From: Hyphomonadaceae bacterium ML37
GTDB lineage: Bacteria; Pseudomonadota; Alphaproteobacteria; Caulobacterales; Maricaulaceae
Direction of reading: 5' to 3'
Length of the DNA stretch: 64,000 bases
NCBI GenBank assembly: GCA_027627685.1
Contig: CP091241.1
Coordinates: 186,001-250,000, forward strand
Shown: positions 36,582-45,315 of the stretch, piece by piece
How positions within the stretch are numbered: position 1 is the stretch's first letter
Layout: each line of letters opens with the position of its first letter
Notes under the pieces: generated by a model
What the model saw: the letters and a program-made list of their open reading frames with translations, nothing else
Databases searched by the model: none
What the model was told of the DNA's origin: nothing
Translations under genes and position numbers: made by a program

Positions 36582-36592
36582 CGTAACTTACG
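36582..36592. promoter_or_regulatory. Candidate operator of the HigBA-like pair
   Basis: CGTAACTTACG is a perfect 5-1-5 inverted repeat located 16 bp before the toxin start, where an autorepressor would bind. The neighbouring TACGTA adds further symmetry. Confidence 0.4.
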
Positions 36593-36652
36593 TATCACAT
36601 CGGGGCGCGCTGGTAAATGAATTAAAGTAAGAAGGCTTTGGCGTTCCTCGCC

Positions 36653-37657
36653 TCAAAGCGACTTCAAAAACCCTTCCAGCTGCGCCATGTCGGGCGGGAG
36701 CGGGGTTTCGAAACGGTGGGGTTCGCCGGTCACCGGGTGAATAAAGCCCAGCACCGCCGCATGCAGGGCCTGGCGCCCGAAGCCGCGGAACACCTTGCCG
36801 TCATCCAGCTTGGCCAGCACGCCGCCCCGGCCCTTGCCGTAGAGCGGATCGCCCAGCAGCGGGCAGGCAATATGGGCCATGTGCACGCGGATCTGGTGGG
36901 TGCGCCCCGTCTCCAGCCGGCATTCCACCCGCGCGGCCACCGGCGTGCCGACCGAGGCGCCGGGGACCTGACCATAGACGGTCAGCGTCTCGTAATTGGT
37001 GATCGCGTGCTTGCCGGCCTTGCTGTACTCGGGCAGCACGGCGATCTTCTTGCGGTCATGGTCCGACCGGCCCAGCCGGGTCTCGACGCGCCCGGCGCGG
37101 GGCTTGGGCGCGCCGCGGGTGAAGGCGATATAGGCGCGCTCCACATCGTGGGCGGCGAATTGTTCGGACAGGCCCTGATGGGCCTCGTCGCTCTTGGCGG
37201 CGACCATGACGCCGGATGTGTCCTTGTCCAGCCGGTGCACGATGCCCGGGCGCATCACCCCGCCAATGCCTGACAATGATCCCGCGCAATGGTGCAGGAG
37301 GGCGTGGACTAAAGTCCCGCTCCAGGCGCCCGCAGCCGGGTGCACCGTCATGCCGGCGGCCTTGTTGATCACGATGAGGTGCGCATCCTCATAAAGAATG
37401 TCGAGCTTTATCGCCTCGGGCTCCGGCTCGGCGCGCTCGGGCTCGGGCACGCTGAGCATGTAGGCGCCGTCACGCACCTTGGCCGACGCCTCGGTCAGAG
37501 GGGCGCCGTCCACCAGCAGCGCGCCCGCCTCGATGAGCGCCTTGCAGCGCGAGCGCGACAGGTCCGGGCACTGGTCCGCCAGCCATCGGTCCAGGCGTTC
37601 GCCGAGCGCTTCCGGCTCGGGCGTCAGGGTGCGGATGTCGGGGCGTGCGTCGCTCAT
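36653..37657 (-). CDS. rluD: 23S rRNA pseudouridine synthase, RluD type
   Basis: The 334-residue product has an N-terminal S4 RNA-binding domain (LDRWLADQCPDLSRSRCKALIEAGALLVDG) and a pseudouridine synthase domain. The catalytic Asp lies in GIVHRLDKDTSGVM; LETGRTHQIRVHM and DPLYG are further family marks. RluD-type enzymes modify positions 1911, 1915 and 1917 of 23S rRNA. The ATG at 37657 was preferred to a longer frame with a non-native N-terminus. It is divergent from the second TonB-dependent receptor. Confidence 0.94.
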   Translation of the reverse strand: MSDARPDIRTLTPEPEALGERLDRWLADQCPDLSRSRCKALIEAGALLVDGAPLTEASAKVRDGAYMLSVPEPERAEPEPEAIKLDILYEDAHLIVINKAAGMTVHPAAGAWSGTLVHALLHHCAGSLSGIGGVMRPGIVHRLDKDTSGVMVAAKSDEAHQGLSEQFAAHDVERAYIAFTRGAPKPRAGRVETRLGRSDHDRKKIAVLPEYSKAGKHAITNYETLTVYGQVPGASVGTPVAARVECRLETGRTHQIRVHMAHIACPLLGDPLYGKGRGGVLAKLDDGKVFRGFGRQALHAAVLGFIHPVTGEPHRFETPLPPDMAQLEGFLKSL

Positions 37658-37730
37658 GAGCCGCCTTGTACAAGGCGCAGAGCGTGGCGAACAGGCCACA
37701 CCCCACACTTTGCTGCACCGCGTCAAATAC

Positions 37731-37759
37731 CTGTCATCGCATTGTCGAGCCCCTGTCAT
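37731..37759 (+). promoter_or_regulatory. Candidate Pho box (PhoB site) before receptor and PhoD genes
   Basis: Three 7-bp direct repeats occur at exact 11-bp steps: CTGTCAT (37731), TTGTCGA (37742) and CTGTCAT (37753). The PhoB consensus is CTGTCAT repeated every 11 bp. A fourth weak unit (GCGTCAA) lies at 37720. TAGTGA, about 10 bp after the last unit, could serve as -10. The downstream receptor and alkaline phosphatase fit phosphate control. Confidence 0.6.
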
Positions 37760-37833
37760 GCGCCGCGCCTAGTGAGACTCGCAACGTGCGCCACTATTCC
37801 GTGGCGCTCAAAGCGAGTCCGAGGGGTATCTCC

Positions 37834-40182
37834 ATGTCCATCAAATCCCGCCTGTCCGCCTGCGTTGCGCTCGCCGCGCTGGTTTATGCTGCGCCCGCGT
37901 TCGCCCAGAGCGATGCCGAAGCCGCGCCGCGCGCCGAGACCCGCGACGTCATCACCGTGACGACCCAGTTCCGCGCGCAGTCGCTGGCCGACGTGCCGGT
38001 GAACGTCACCGCATTTGACTCCGAGCTCATTGACCGGCTGGACATCCGCACGCTGGAAGACCTTGGCCTGTTCACCCCGGGCCTGGTGGTCCAGGAGCAG
38101 AGCCCGAACAATCCCGGCTACTCGCTGCGCGGCATCACCACTGACAGCGGCGCGGCCAACGCCGAAGCGCGCGTGGCCATGTTCCAGGACGGCCTGTCCA
38201 TCACCCGCTCGCGCGGCTCCTATGTCGAGCTGTTCGATATCGAGCGCCTCGAAGTGGCCAAGGGCCCGCAGCCGACCCTGTTCGGACGCGGCGCGCTGAT
38301 CGGCGGCATCAACATCATCCAGAACAAGGCGGCGCAGGAAAACACGGCGAGCGTGTTTGCGGGCTATGGCAATTTCGAGCAACGCGAACTTGGCGGCCAC
38401 GTGAACCGCGATCTCGGCGCCGGCTACGCCTTCCGCCTGGCGGGCGTCCTGCGCACGCGCGACGGCTATATCGAGAACCGTGGCGATGGCGAGGACCTGC
38501 AGGGCCGTGACACGACCGCATTGCGCGCCGTGTTCAGCGGCGAGCCGACCGATAATTTCCGTTTCCACGTGATCGCCAACTGGCAGGAAGACAACGGGCC
38601 GGGCACCTCGTTCAAATCCGGCGTGCTGGCCGCGCCCGGCCTCGACACCTCGCCCTATACCGCCGCTGACCTGCGCCTGATCCCCGGCTTTGAAGGCAAC
38701 CAGCCGCTGGGCCTGGATCGCACCGTGCGCGGCGTCACCGTCCTGACCGAGTGGGATCTCACCGACGCGTTCAGCCTGTCGACCATCACGGGCTATCGCG
38801 ATTATGAATCGGTGGAAATTTTCGATCCGATCGGCGCAGGGCTCAATTTCGTGAACTTCGCCGAGGACGCCACGGGCCGTCAGACCAGCCATGAAATGCG
38901 CCTGACTTTTGACAATGGCGGGCCGCTGACGGCGTTCGGCGGCTTCACCTATTTCTACGAAGCCAACACCCAGCGGGTGCCGGGCATTTATAACGAAGCG
39001 ACGGCGCAGGCCTTCTTCGTCTCCACCGGCGCGTTCGGCGATCCGGCGGCGGTGGCGGGCGCGCTGGGCGTGCCGGTGTCGGCGATCACCGATCTGCGCA
39101 ATCCCTTCCCCTTCTCCATCGCCGCGCTGTCGAGCGGCATGGGCTTTGTGCCGCTGCGTCCGAACTACACCGAAGAATCGGCCAATGCCGGCAGCACCGA
39201 GGCGATGGACGTGTTCGCCGATGCGTCCTACGCGCTCACCGACCGGCTGACCCTGACGGCGGGCCTGCGCTACACCGACGAGGACAAGGTCGCCTCGGGT
39301 TATGGCGGGACCAGCATGGGTCCGAACCGCGTGACCTTCGGCCCGACGCTCATCCTGCCCGCCACGCCGAACGGCGCTGCGGTGCGTGAGACCGCGAGCT
39401 TCGACGCCTGGACCTGGCGTATTGTGGCGGCCTATGAGCTCACGGACCGCATCAACACTTGGGCGAGCTTTGCGCGCGGCCGGCGCCCCGACGTCATCGC
39501 GCTCGACACCGGATCGCCGACCTTCTTCTCCATCGCGCCGGCGGAGATTGTCGACTCGGTTGAAGCGGGCGCTTTCGTCAGCCTTGACCGCGGCACGCTG
39601 TCGGGCTCGATTTTCCGTTCGCAGTACGAGGACTTCCAGTCCTCGGTGTTCGACCCGACCTCGGGCACGTTCGCCCCGACCAATGCTGGCAACGCCACCC
39701 AGTACGGGCTGGAGCTGCAGGGCGATTTCAGCCTGAACGACCGCGCTGATCTGTTCTTCACCTACGCCTATAACCTGGCCAAGTTTGACGACACGGCGAA
39801 CGGCCAGCCCCAGGCGCTCGCCGGCAACCGTTTCCGCTACTCGCCCGAGCACGCTCTTGCGCTGGGCGCGCGCGTGGTGGTGGCTGAAGGCTCGTGGGGC
39901 GAGGTTAGCGTCCTGCCGAGCTATACATGGCAGTCGCACTTCTTCACCGACAACAATAATGACGAATTCGTCGGCGTGCGTCAGGACGCATACGGCATTG
40001 TGCGCGCCCGCCTGCGCTACGAGACCGCTGACCGCAACCGGTTCGCCGAAGTGTTCGGGTCCAACCTGACCGACGAGGAATACCTGATCGATTCGGGCAA
40101 TACCGGCGGGGCGTTCGGTCTGCCGACCTTCATCGCCGGCGCGCCGCGCACCTTCGGCGTGCGCATCGGGGCGTATTTCTAG
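37834..40182 (+). CDS. TonB-dependent outer-membrane receptor, probably phosphate-regulated
   Basis: The 782-residue product has a Sec signal (CVALAALVYAAPAFAQS), a plug domain (TRDVITVTTQFRAQSLADVPVNVTAF... LEVAKGPQPTLFGRGALIGGINII) and a barrel ending RIGAYF. The ATG at 37834 follows GAGGGG; the longer upstream frame was rejected because it has no signal peptide. The candidate Pho box upstream and a PhoD phosphatase downstream suggest uptake of an organic phosphate compound. That ligand is inferred from context only. Confidence 0.93.
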   Translation: MSIKSRLSACVALAALVYAAPAFAQSDAEAAPRAETRDVITVTTQFRAQSLADVPVNVTAFDSELIDRLDIRTLEDLGLFTPGLVVQEQSPNNPGYSLRGITTDSGAANAEARVAMFQDGLSITRSRGSYVELFDIERLEVAKGPQPTLFGRGALIGGINIIQNKAAQENTASVFAGYGNFEQRELGGHVNRDLGAGYAFRLAGVLRTRDGYIENRGDGEDLQGRDTTALRAVFSGEPTDNFRFHVIANWQEDNGPGTSFKSGVLAAPGLDTSPYTAADLRLIPGFEGNQPLGLDRTVRGVTVLTEWDLTDAFSLSTITGYRDYESVEIFDPIGAGLNFVNFAEDATGRQTSHEMRLTFDNGGPLTAFGGFTYFYEANTQRVPGIYNEATAQAFFVSTGAFGDPAAVAGALGVPVSAITDLRNPFPFSIAALSSGMGFVPLRPNYTEESANAGSTEAMDVFADASYALTDRLTLTAGLRYTDEDKVASGYGGTSMGPNRVTFGPTLILPATPNGAAVRETASFDAWTWRIVAAYELTDRINTWASFARGRRPDVIALDTGSPTFFSIAPAEIVDSVEAGAFVSLDRGTLSGSIFRSQYEDFQSSVFDPTSGTFAPTNAGNATQYGLELQGDFSLNDRADLFFTYAYNLAKFDDTANGQPQALAGNRFRYSPEHALALGARVVVAEGSWGEVSVLPSYTWQSHFFTDNNNDEFVGVRQDAYGIVRARLRYETADRNRFAEVFGSNLTDEEYLIDSGNTGGAFGLPTFIAGAPRTFGVRIGAYF

Positions 40183-40205
40183 GCGAACGGCTCAAGGGGG
40201 GGCGG

Positions 40206-40249
40206 ACGGCCGGCGCGGGTGAGGGGCCCGCCGCCGGCCGTTTGCGTTT
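40206..40249 (+). terminator. Terminator after the second TonB-dependent receptor
   Basis: A 10-bp stem (ACGGCCGGCG with CGCCGGCCGT) encloses a 4-bp inner stem and is followed by TTTGCGTTT. It separates the receptor from phoD by 140 bp of intergenic sequence, so phoD may depend partly on readthrough. Confidence 0.75.
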
Positions 40250-40321
40250 CAGGGCCTTAAAGCTTGCTTTTGCGCGCGGTCCTGCAAATCTGGCGGCGCG
40301 AAATCCGGGGAGGGATGTGAC

Positions 40322-42049
40322 ATGGCCGACACCAAGTTCAGACTGACGCGCCGCAGCGCGCTTCTGGGGGCCGCGGGCCTGGGCGTGGCGGTCAGCGCCT
40401 GTGGCGAAGACCTGCCGCAGTTTGATCCGCTGCCCCGCCGCGAAGGCGTATTCAAGCATGGCGTCGCCTCCGGCGATCCCAAATCGGACAGCGTGGTGCT
40501 GTGGACCGCCATCACCACCGATGACGGCGCGGCGCCGGGGCCGGTCATGGCCGAGATGGCGCTGGACGCGGACTTTTCGCAGATTGTCTGGAGCGGCGAA
40601 GCGGCGCCGCGCGAGGGCGCGCTCGCCGCGCATGGCGCCACACCGGTCAAGATCATCGCCGGGGGCCTGGAGCCGGGCCGATGGCATCACTACCGCTTCC
40701 GTTATGGCGGGCAGACCTCCCCAGTCGGGCGCACGCGCACCCTGCCAGTAGGGAGGGTCGATGAATACCGCATCGCCGCCTTCTCCTGCTCCAACTATCC
40801 GCGCGGTTTCTTCAACGCCTACCGACACGCGGCGGAGAACGCGCAGGCGGATCTGATGATCCATCTGGGTGACTATCTGTATGAGTACGGCATGGGCGGA
40901 TACGGCACCGAAGACGCCGAGCGCCTGGCGCGCGTGGTCGATCCGGTCACCGAGATTGTTTCCGAAGACGACTATGCCCGGCGCCACTCGCAATACAGCC
41001 TGGACCCCGACCTGCAGGCCGCCAAGGCGGCTGCGGCCTGGCTGCCCATCTGGGATGACCATGAGACCGCCAATGACAGCTGGGCGGGCGGGGCGCAGAA
41101 CCACGACCCCGAGACCGAGGGCGACTGGCGCGCGCGCCGCGATGCGGCGATCCGCGCCTATCATGACTGGCTGCCCGTGCGCGAAGGCGAGACCCTGATC
41201 AATCGCTACGGCAAGGCCGAGATCGGTGATCTGGCCACCTTGCTGTTCGTCGAGACGCGCCTCACCGCGCGCTCGTCAGAGCTCGATTTTTCAAGCTTCC
41301 CGATCCCTGTCGAGGCGGATCCGGATGATCCGGCCAGCCAGGCGGCCGTGCGCAACTGGCGCGATAATGTCATCGGCAACCCTGAGCGCCGGCTGATCGG
41401 CGATGAACAGGGCGATTTCATCGCGCAGACGCTGGCGGCGTCTGTCACCGAGGGCAAGCCCTGGCGCGTCATCGCCAACCAGGTGCTCATGGGCCGTCTT
41501 GAGGCGCCGAACTTCATGACGGAGACGCCATTCTGGCTGCGCCTGGGCATGCGCCTGACCTCGCGCTTCCAGTGGGAGTTCGCCCAGCGCACGGCCCATG
41601 GCGTGCCGATGAATCTCGACAGCTGGGACGGCTTCCCGGTGGACCGCGAGCGCTTCTATGACCGTGTGCGCGCCGCCGGGGCCGACATGATCGTGCTCAC
41701 CGGCGACACCCATAATATGTGGACCAATGATCTGTTTGACGCTTCGGGAGAGCGGCGCGGGACCGAGTTCGGCGTCACGTCGGTGACCAGCCCCTCGCCC
41801 TATGAGGCGGTGAATGCGCCGGATGTGGATTTCGGGCGCATGATGGAGGACCGCAATGCGGAAATCCTGCTCAACAATGTGCGCGACAAGGGCTATCTGC
41901 GCCTGACCCTGCGCCGCGGCGAAGCGGTGGCCGAGCATGTGCGCGTGTCCACCATATTGAGCCGGGACTTCACCGGCGAGGTGGCGAGCGCGTGGCGGGT
42001 CAGCCCGTCTCTGGGCGGCGCCGTGCCGCCGGTGGAGCGGATCAGCTAG
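40322..42049 (+). CDS. phoD: PhoD-family alkaline phosphatase/phosphodiesterase, Tat lipoprotein
   Basis: The 575-residue product has a twin-arginine signal (LTRRSALLGAAGLGVAVSAC) that also ends in a lipobox, so it is probably exported folded and lipidated. The PhoD domain shows FKHGVASGDP, AAFSCSNYPRGFFNAYRHAA, LMIHLGDYLYEYG, WDDHETAND and VLTGDTHNMW, which carry the metal ligands of this Ca/Fe-dependent phosphatase. GGAGGG precedes the ATG. With the receptor upstream, it suggests capture and hydrolysis of phosphate esters at the cell surface. Confidence 0.94.
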   Translation: MADTKFRLTRRSALLGAAGLGVAVSACGEDLPQFDPLPRREGVFKHGVASGDPKSDSVVLWTAITTDDGAAPGPVMAEMALDADFSQIVWSGEAAPREGALAAHGATPVKIIAGGLEPGRWHHYRFRYGGQTSPVGRTRTLPVGRVDEYRIAAFSCSNYPRGFFNAYRHAAENAQADLMIHLGDYLYEYGMGGYGTEDAERLARVVDPVTEIVSEDDYARRHSQYSLDPDLQAAKAAAAWLPIWDDHETANDSWAGGAQNHDPETEGDWRARRDAAIRAYHDWLPVREGETLINRYGKAEIGDLATLLFVETRLTARSSELDFSSFPIPVEADPDDPASQAAVRNWRDNVIGNPERRLIGDEQGDFIAQTLAASVTEGKPWRVIANQVLMGRLEAPNFMTETPFWLRLGMRLTSRFQWEFAQRTAHGVPMNLDSWDGFPVDRERFYDRVRAAGADMIVLTGDTHNMWTNDLFDASGERRGTEFGVTSVTSPSPYEAVNAPDVDFGRMMEDRNAEILLNNVRDKGYLRLTLRRGEAVAEHVRVSTILSRDFTGEVASAWRVSPSLGGAVPPVERIS

Positions 42050-42166
42050 ACCCGCGACCACCGCCCGGACACGCTTTGCCTGTCCGATAATTAACGCCTG
42101 CAGCGCTGGACAGGCAGGCGAACAGCGTTCACGGTTCACGCTTATTGATCGCTGGGAGCGGGTGAC

Positions 42167-44044
42167 ATGTCTGAACACGCCAATGAGAATATCTTCGCCA
42201 GGATCTGGCGCTGGATCGGCTTGATCCAGCACGGAATCCTGCGCGTCTTCGGTCTGATACTGATCCTGATCGTCCTGCTGTCCCTGATCGGGGGCCTGTT
42301 CGGCGGGGATGACGAGTTCGAGATGGCCGAGGGCGGCCTGCTGAACTTCTCGCCCACCGGGGCGATTGTTGAGGAAACGAGCCAGGTCTCTCCCGGCGAC
42401 GCGTTCACGGCGGCGCTTCTTGGAGGCGGGACCCCCAACCAAATCCTCCTGCGCGACGTGATCGAAGGCCTGCGCCTGGCGGCGGAAGATGACGATGTCA
42501 CGGCGCTGCTGGTGAACTTCGACGGTCTGGTCGGCGCCACGCCTGCGGCGATGCACGCCATCGCGGCGGAGATGACAGCGTTCCGCGAGGCGGGCAAGGA
42601 GATCATCGCGTATGGCGACAACTACTCCATGGGCGGCTACATGCTCGCCTCCCATGCCAGCGAAGTGCACATGCACGAGATGGGCGGCGCCGTGGTCAAT
42701 GGCTATGCCATCTACCGCACCTTCTTCCGCTCGCTGCTGGACCGGCTGGATGTCACCGTGAACGTCTACCGCGTGGGCACGTTCAAGTCGGCGCTGGAGC
42801 CTTTCCTGGGCGACAGCATGTCGCCGGAGGCCGCCGAGGCCACCCGCTACGTGTTTGGTGATATCTGGAACGCCTATCAGGCCCGTGTGGAAGCGGCGCG
42901 CAGCCTCGATGCGGGCGCGCTGCAGACCTATGCCGACACCTTTCCGGACCTTCTGACGCGCGTGAATGGCGACACCGCGCGCGTGGCGCAGGAGGCCGGT
43001 CTGGTCGACAGTCTGACCGGACGCGGCGCCTGGCGCGACATGATGGAAGAGCGTTTCGGCCGTGATGAAGACGAGGACCGCATCCGGTCCAGCAATTTCC
43101 TTGAATATGTCGAAGCGCGCCGTCCCGAAGCCGCGACCCGCGGCGATGTCATCGCCGTGATCAATGCGGTGGGGACGATTCTGGACGGTGACGGCGATGG
43201 CGGCGTGATCGGCGGCGACCGCCACGCCAACCTCATCCGCCGGGCCCGTCTCGACGATGACGTCAAGGCCATCGTCCTGCGCATCGATTCAGGCGGCGGC
43301 TCGGCCTTCGCCTCGGAACTGATCCGCGAAGAGCTGCTGCTCGCGCGCGAGCAGGGCAAGATCGTGATCGCCTCCATGGGCGGCGTGGCGGCCTCGGGCG
43401 GGTACTGGATCGCGGCGCCCGCGCACGAGATTTGGGCCGAGCCCACGACCATCACCGGTTCCATCGGCATTTTCGGCTTCATTCCGACGCTTGAGAACAC
43501 GCTGGCCGAAATCGGCGTGTACGAAGACGGGGTGTCGCTGACCGAGTCCGCGCGCTTCCCGTCCGTCACCGGCGGGGTCACCGATGTGTGGAGCGATATC
43601 CTCCAGCAGAGCATTGAAGCGGGTTATGAGCAGTTCCTGACCATTGTCGCCGAAGGCCGCAACATGACCCGCGACCAGGTGGACGCCGTGGCTCAGGGCC
43701 GCATCTGGACGGGCGCCCAGGCGCTCGACCGCGGGCTGGTGGACCATCTAGGCGGCTATGACCAGGCCATCGCCGCCGCCGCCGCGCGCGCCGGGCTGGA
43801 AGAGGGCGATTACCGCGTCACAGAATTCGTGGACGAGGAAGACCCGTTCGAAGAATTCCTGAAAATGATCGGCCTGTCCTTTGTGGCGACCGCGTTCGAG
43901 GGGCCGGGCCTGCTGCCGGGCGGCCTGTTCGGTCAGGCGGCTGCGGAGGCCGGCGCCGAGCTGCAGCGCATCAACATGATGACCGACCGCCGCGGCGTCT
44001 ACGCCAGCTGCCTGGAATGCGAGGCGTTCCGCCGCGTGCAGTAA
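42167..44044 (+). CDS. sppA: Signal peptide peptidase SppA, long form
   Basis: The 625-residue product has an N-terminal membrane helix (HGILRVFGLILILIVLLSLIGGLFG) and two tandem S49 peptidase domains. The nucleophile Ser is in SMGGVAASGGYWIA and the general-base Lys is in the first domain (VGTFKSALEPF). The long form forms a tetrameric dome in the periplasm that degrades signal peptides. Its start follows GGGAGCGGG, and it ends at a strong terminator. Confidence 0.94.
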   Translation: MSEHANENIFARIWRWIGLIQHGILRVFGLILILIVLLSLIGGLFGGDDEFEMAEGGLLNFSPTGAIVEETSQVSPGDAFTAALLGGGTPNQILLRDVIEGLRLAAEDDDVTALLVNFDGLVGATPAAMHAIAAEMTAFREAGKEIIAYGDNYSMGGYMLASHASEVHMHEMGGAVVNGYAIYRTFFRSLLDRLDVTVNVYRVGTFKSALEPFLGDSMSPEAAEATRYVFGDIWNAYQARVEAARSLDAGALQTYADTFPDLLTRVNGDTARVAQEAGLVDSLTGRGAWRDMMEERFGRDEDEDRIRSSNFLEYVEARRPEAATRGDVIAVINAVGTILDGDGDGGVIGGDRHANLIRRARLDDDVKAIVLRIDSGGGSAFASELIREELLLAREQGKIVIASMGGVAASGGYWIAAPAHEIWAEPTTITGSIGIFGFIPTLENTLAEIGVYEDGVSLTESARFPSVTGGVTDVWSDILQQSIEAGYEQFLTIVAEGRNMTRDQVDAVAQGRIWTGAQALDRGLVDHLGGYDQAIAAAAARAGLEEGDYRVTEFVDEEDPFEEFLKMIGLSFVATAFEGPGLLPGGLFGQAAAEAGAELQRINMMTDRRGVYASCLECEAFRRVQ

Positions 44045-44070
44045 GCGGCTGAATTATCGACCGTAGAGGG

Positions 44071-44101
44071 AGCCCGGATGCGCCAGCGTCCGGGCTTTTT
44101 C
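44071..44101 (+). terminator. Intrinsic terminator after sppA
   Basis: An 8-bp stem (AGCCCGGA with TCCGGGCT) is followed by five T residues and lies 27 bp after the sppA stop. Confidence 0.88.
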
Positions 44102-44110
44102 TTGGCGCGC

Positions 44111-44956
44111 CTACCAGATCAGCGCCGGGGCTGCATAGCGCGCTGACAACCCGTCTTCGGCCAACATGTCCGCAGCGGCGCGCGCATCAAACGCGCCGGA
44201 CAGGCGCTCGCCTGTAATGCCGCCGGTGATGAAGAGCGCGTCGATCCCCTCGCCCTGGGCGCCGGCGATATCGGTCTTCGGGCCATCGCCGATGGCGAGC
44301 ATGCGGCTGCGGTCCGCCTCCACGCCCAGCGCCTCGAGCCGCCGGTAGGCCAGTTCATAAATGGGAGGGTGCGGCTTGCCGGCCATCACCACTGCTCCCC
44401 CGAGCGTCTCGTACAGCGCTGCCAGAGCCCCGGCGCAATAGCGCAGCGCCCCGCCCACCTGCACGACGATGTCGGGATTGGCGCACACCAGGGTGAGGCG
44501 GCGCAGCGCCGCCTCGGAGAGGAGATCGCGGTACTGATCGGGCGTCTCGGTCTCGAAATCGATGAGGCCCGTACAGGAAATGAAGGCGGCGTCTCTCAGC
44601 GGCGCGAAGGTGAGCCCCGTGCCCTCATAGAGCCCGTCGTCATAGTCCGGCCCCAGCTTATAGGCCGGGCCCGGCGCGCGCCGGGACAGCTCTTCAAAGA
44701 TCGCATCGCCCGAGGTGACGGCCCCGTCCCAGCTGTCGCCGTGCGCGCCCAGCTGGGCCAGATGGCTGAGCAGCCAGTCCTGGCGCTGTGGCGAGTTGGA
44801 CAGGAGGATCACGGTCCCGCCAGCGGCGCGGAACTGCTTCAGGGCGTCGAGCGCCTGCGCAATGAGGGCGCGTCCGTCGCGGATCACGCCCCAGACATCG
44901 CACAGGATCACGTCATAATCGCGCGTCAGCGCCGACAGGCGGGCCGGGCCGCTCAC
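44111..44956 (-). CDS. HAD-superfamily class IIA sugar phosphatase
   Basis: The 281-residue product is a NagD-like HAD hydrolase: motif I CDVWGVIRDG, motif II VILLSNSPQRQ, GKPHPPIYELAYRRLEALGV, and motif III/IV LAIGDGPKTDIAGAQGEGIDALFITGG. The alphaproteobacterial subtype (TIGR01459) has the DVWG form instead of DxDG. The GTG start overlaps the stop of the upstream membrane protein (GTGA). The substrate is probably a sugar or nucleoside phosphate. Confidence 0.9.
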   Translation of the reverse strand: MSGPARLSALTRDYDVILCDVWGVIRDGRALIAQALDALKQFRAAGGTVILLSNSPQRQDWLLSHLAQLGAHGDSWDGAVTSGDAIFEELSRRAPGPAYKLGPDYDDGLYEGTGLTFAPLRDAAFISCTGLIDFETETPDQYRDLLSEAALRRLTLVCANPDIVVQVGGALRYCAGALAALYETLGGAVVMAGKPHPPIYELAYRRLEALGVEADRSRMLAIGDGPKTDIAGAQGEGIDALFITGGITGERLSGAFDARAAADMLAEDGLSARYAAPALIW

Positions 44957-45273
44957 GGGGCGGGCGGGCGGTATTCCAGCCCGAGCCAGCTCACCACGCC
45001 GAACGCAATCACGCAGAGGAACGCGGCCAGCCTCAATGCGCGATCCGGCCAGCCGGGGACGACAGAGAAGGGCGCCTGTCCTCCGACCTCGCGCACCAGA
45101 TACCCGGCCACCATCAGGGCGATGATCCCGGCCACGAGACTGCCTGCAAAGATCAGGCGTTCGGGTCCATGGGCGGCCTGAAAGCCGGCGATGGCGCACA
45201 CGCCCAGCGCCGCATGGGCGTAGGTGAGCCTGCGCACGAGGGCGGGGCTGGCGGAGGGAGGACGCGCTGACAT
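44953..45273 (-). CDS. Small membrane protein, three helices, unknown
   Basis: The 106-residue product has helices at about residues 17-35, 42-62 and 80-98 and a Pro-rich end. It is coupled by a 4-bp GTGA overlap to the HAD phosphatase downstream and follows the tipF-like gene by 42 bp. No family was recognised. Confidence 0.62.
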   Translation of the reverse strand: MSARPPSASPALVRRLTYAHAALGVCAIAGFQAAHGPERLIFAGSLVAGIIALMVAGYLVREVGGQAPFSVVPGWPDRALRLAAFLCVIAFGVVSWLGLEYRPPAP

Positions 45274-45315
45274 GAGGGCGAATATGGCGCCTGCAGGCGC
45301 TGCGGGCCAGCAGGC

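Noticed and set aside
37756-39939. 727-residue open frame antisense to the second receptor.
   Set aside because: Same codon-bias artefact; it lacks any recognisable motif.
40258-40271. TAAAGCTTGCTTTT also found at 1631-1644.
   Set aside because: A 14-bp match of this kind is expected by chance in 64 kb and the flanks differ.
41291-43225. 644-residue frame antisense to phoD and sppA.
   Set aside because: It spans two well-supported genes and shows His/Arg/Gly-rich shadow composition.
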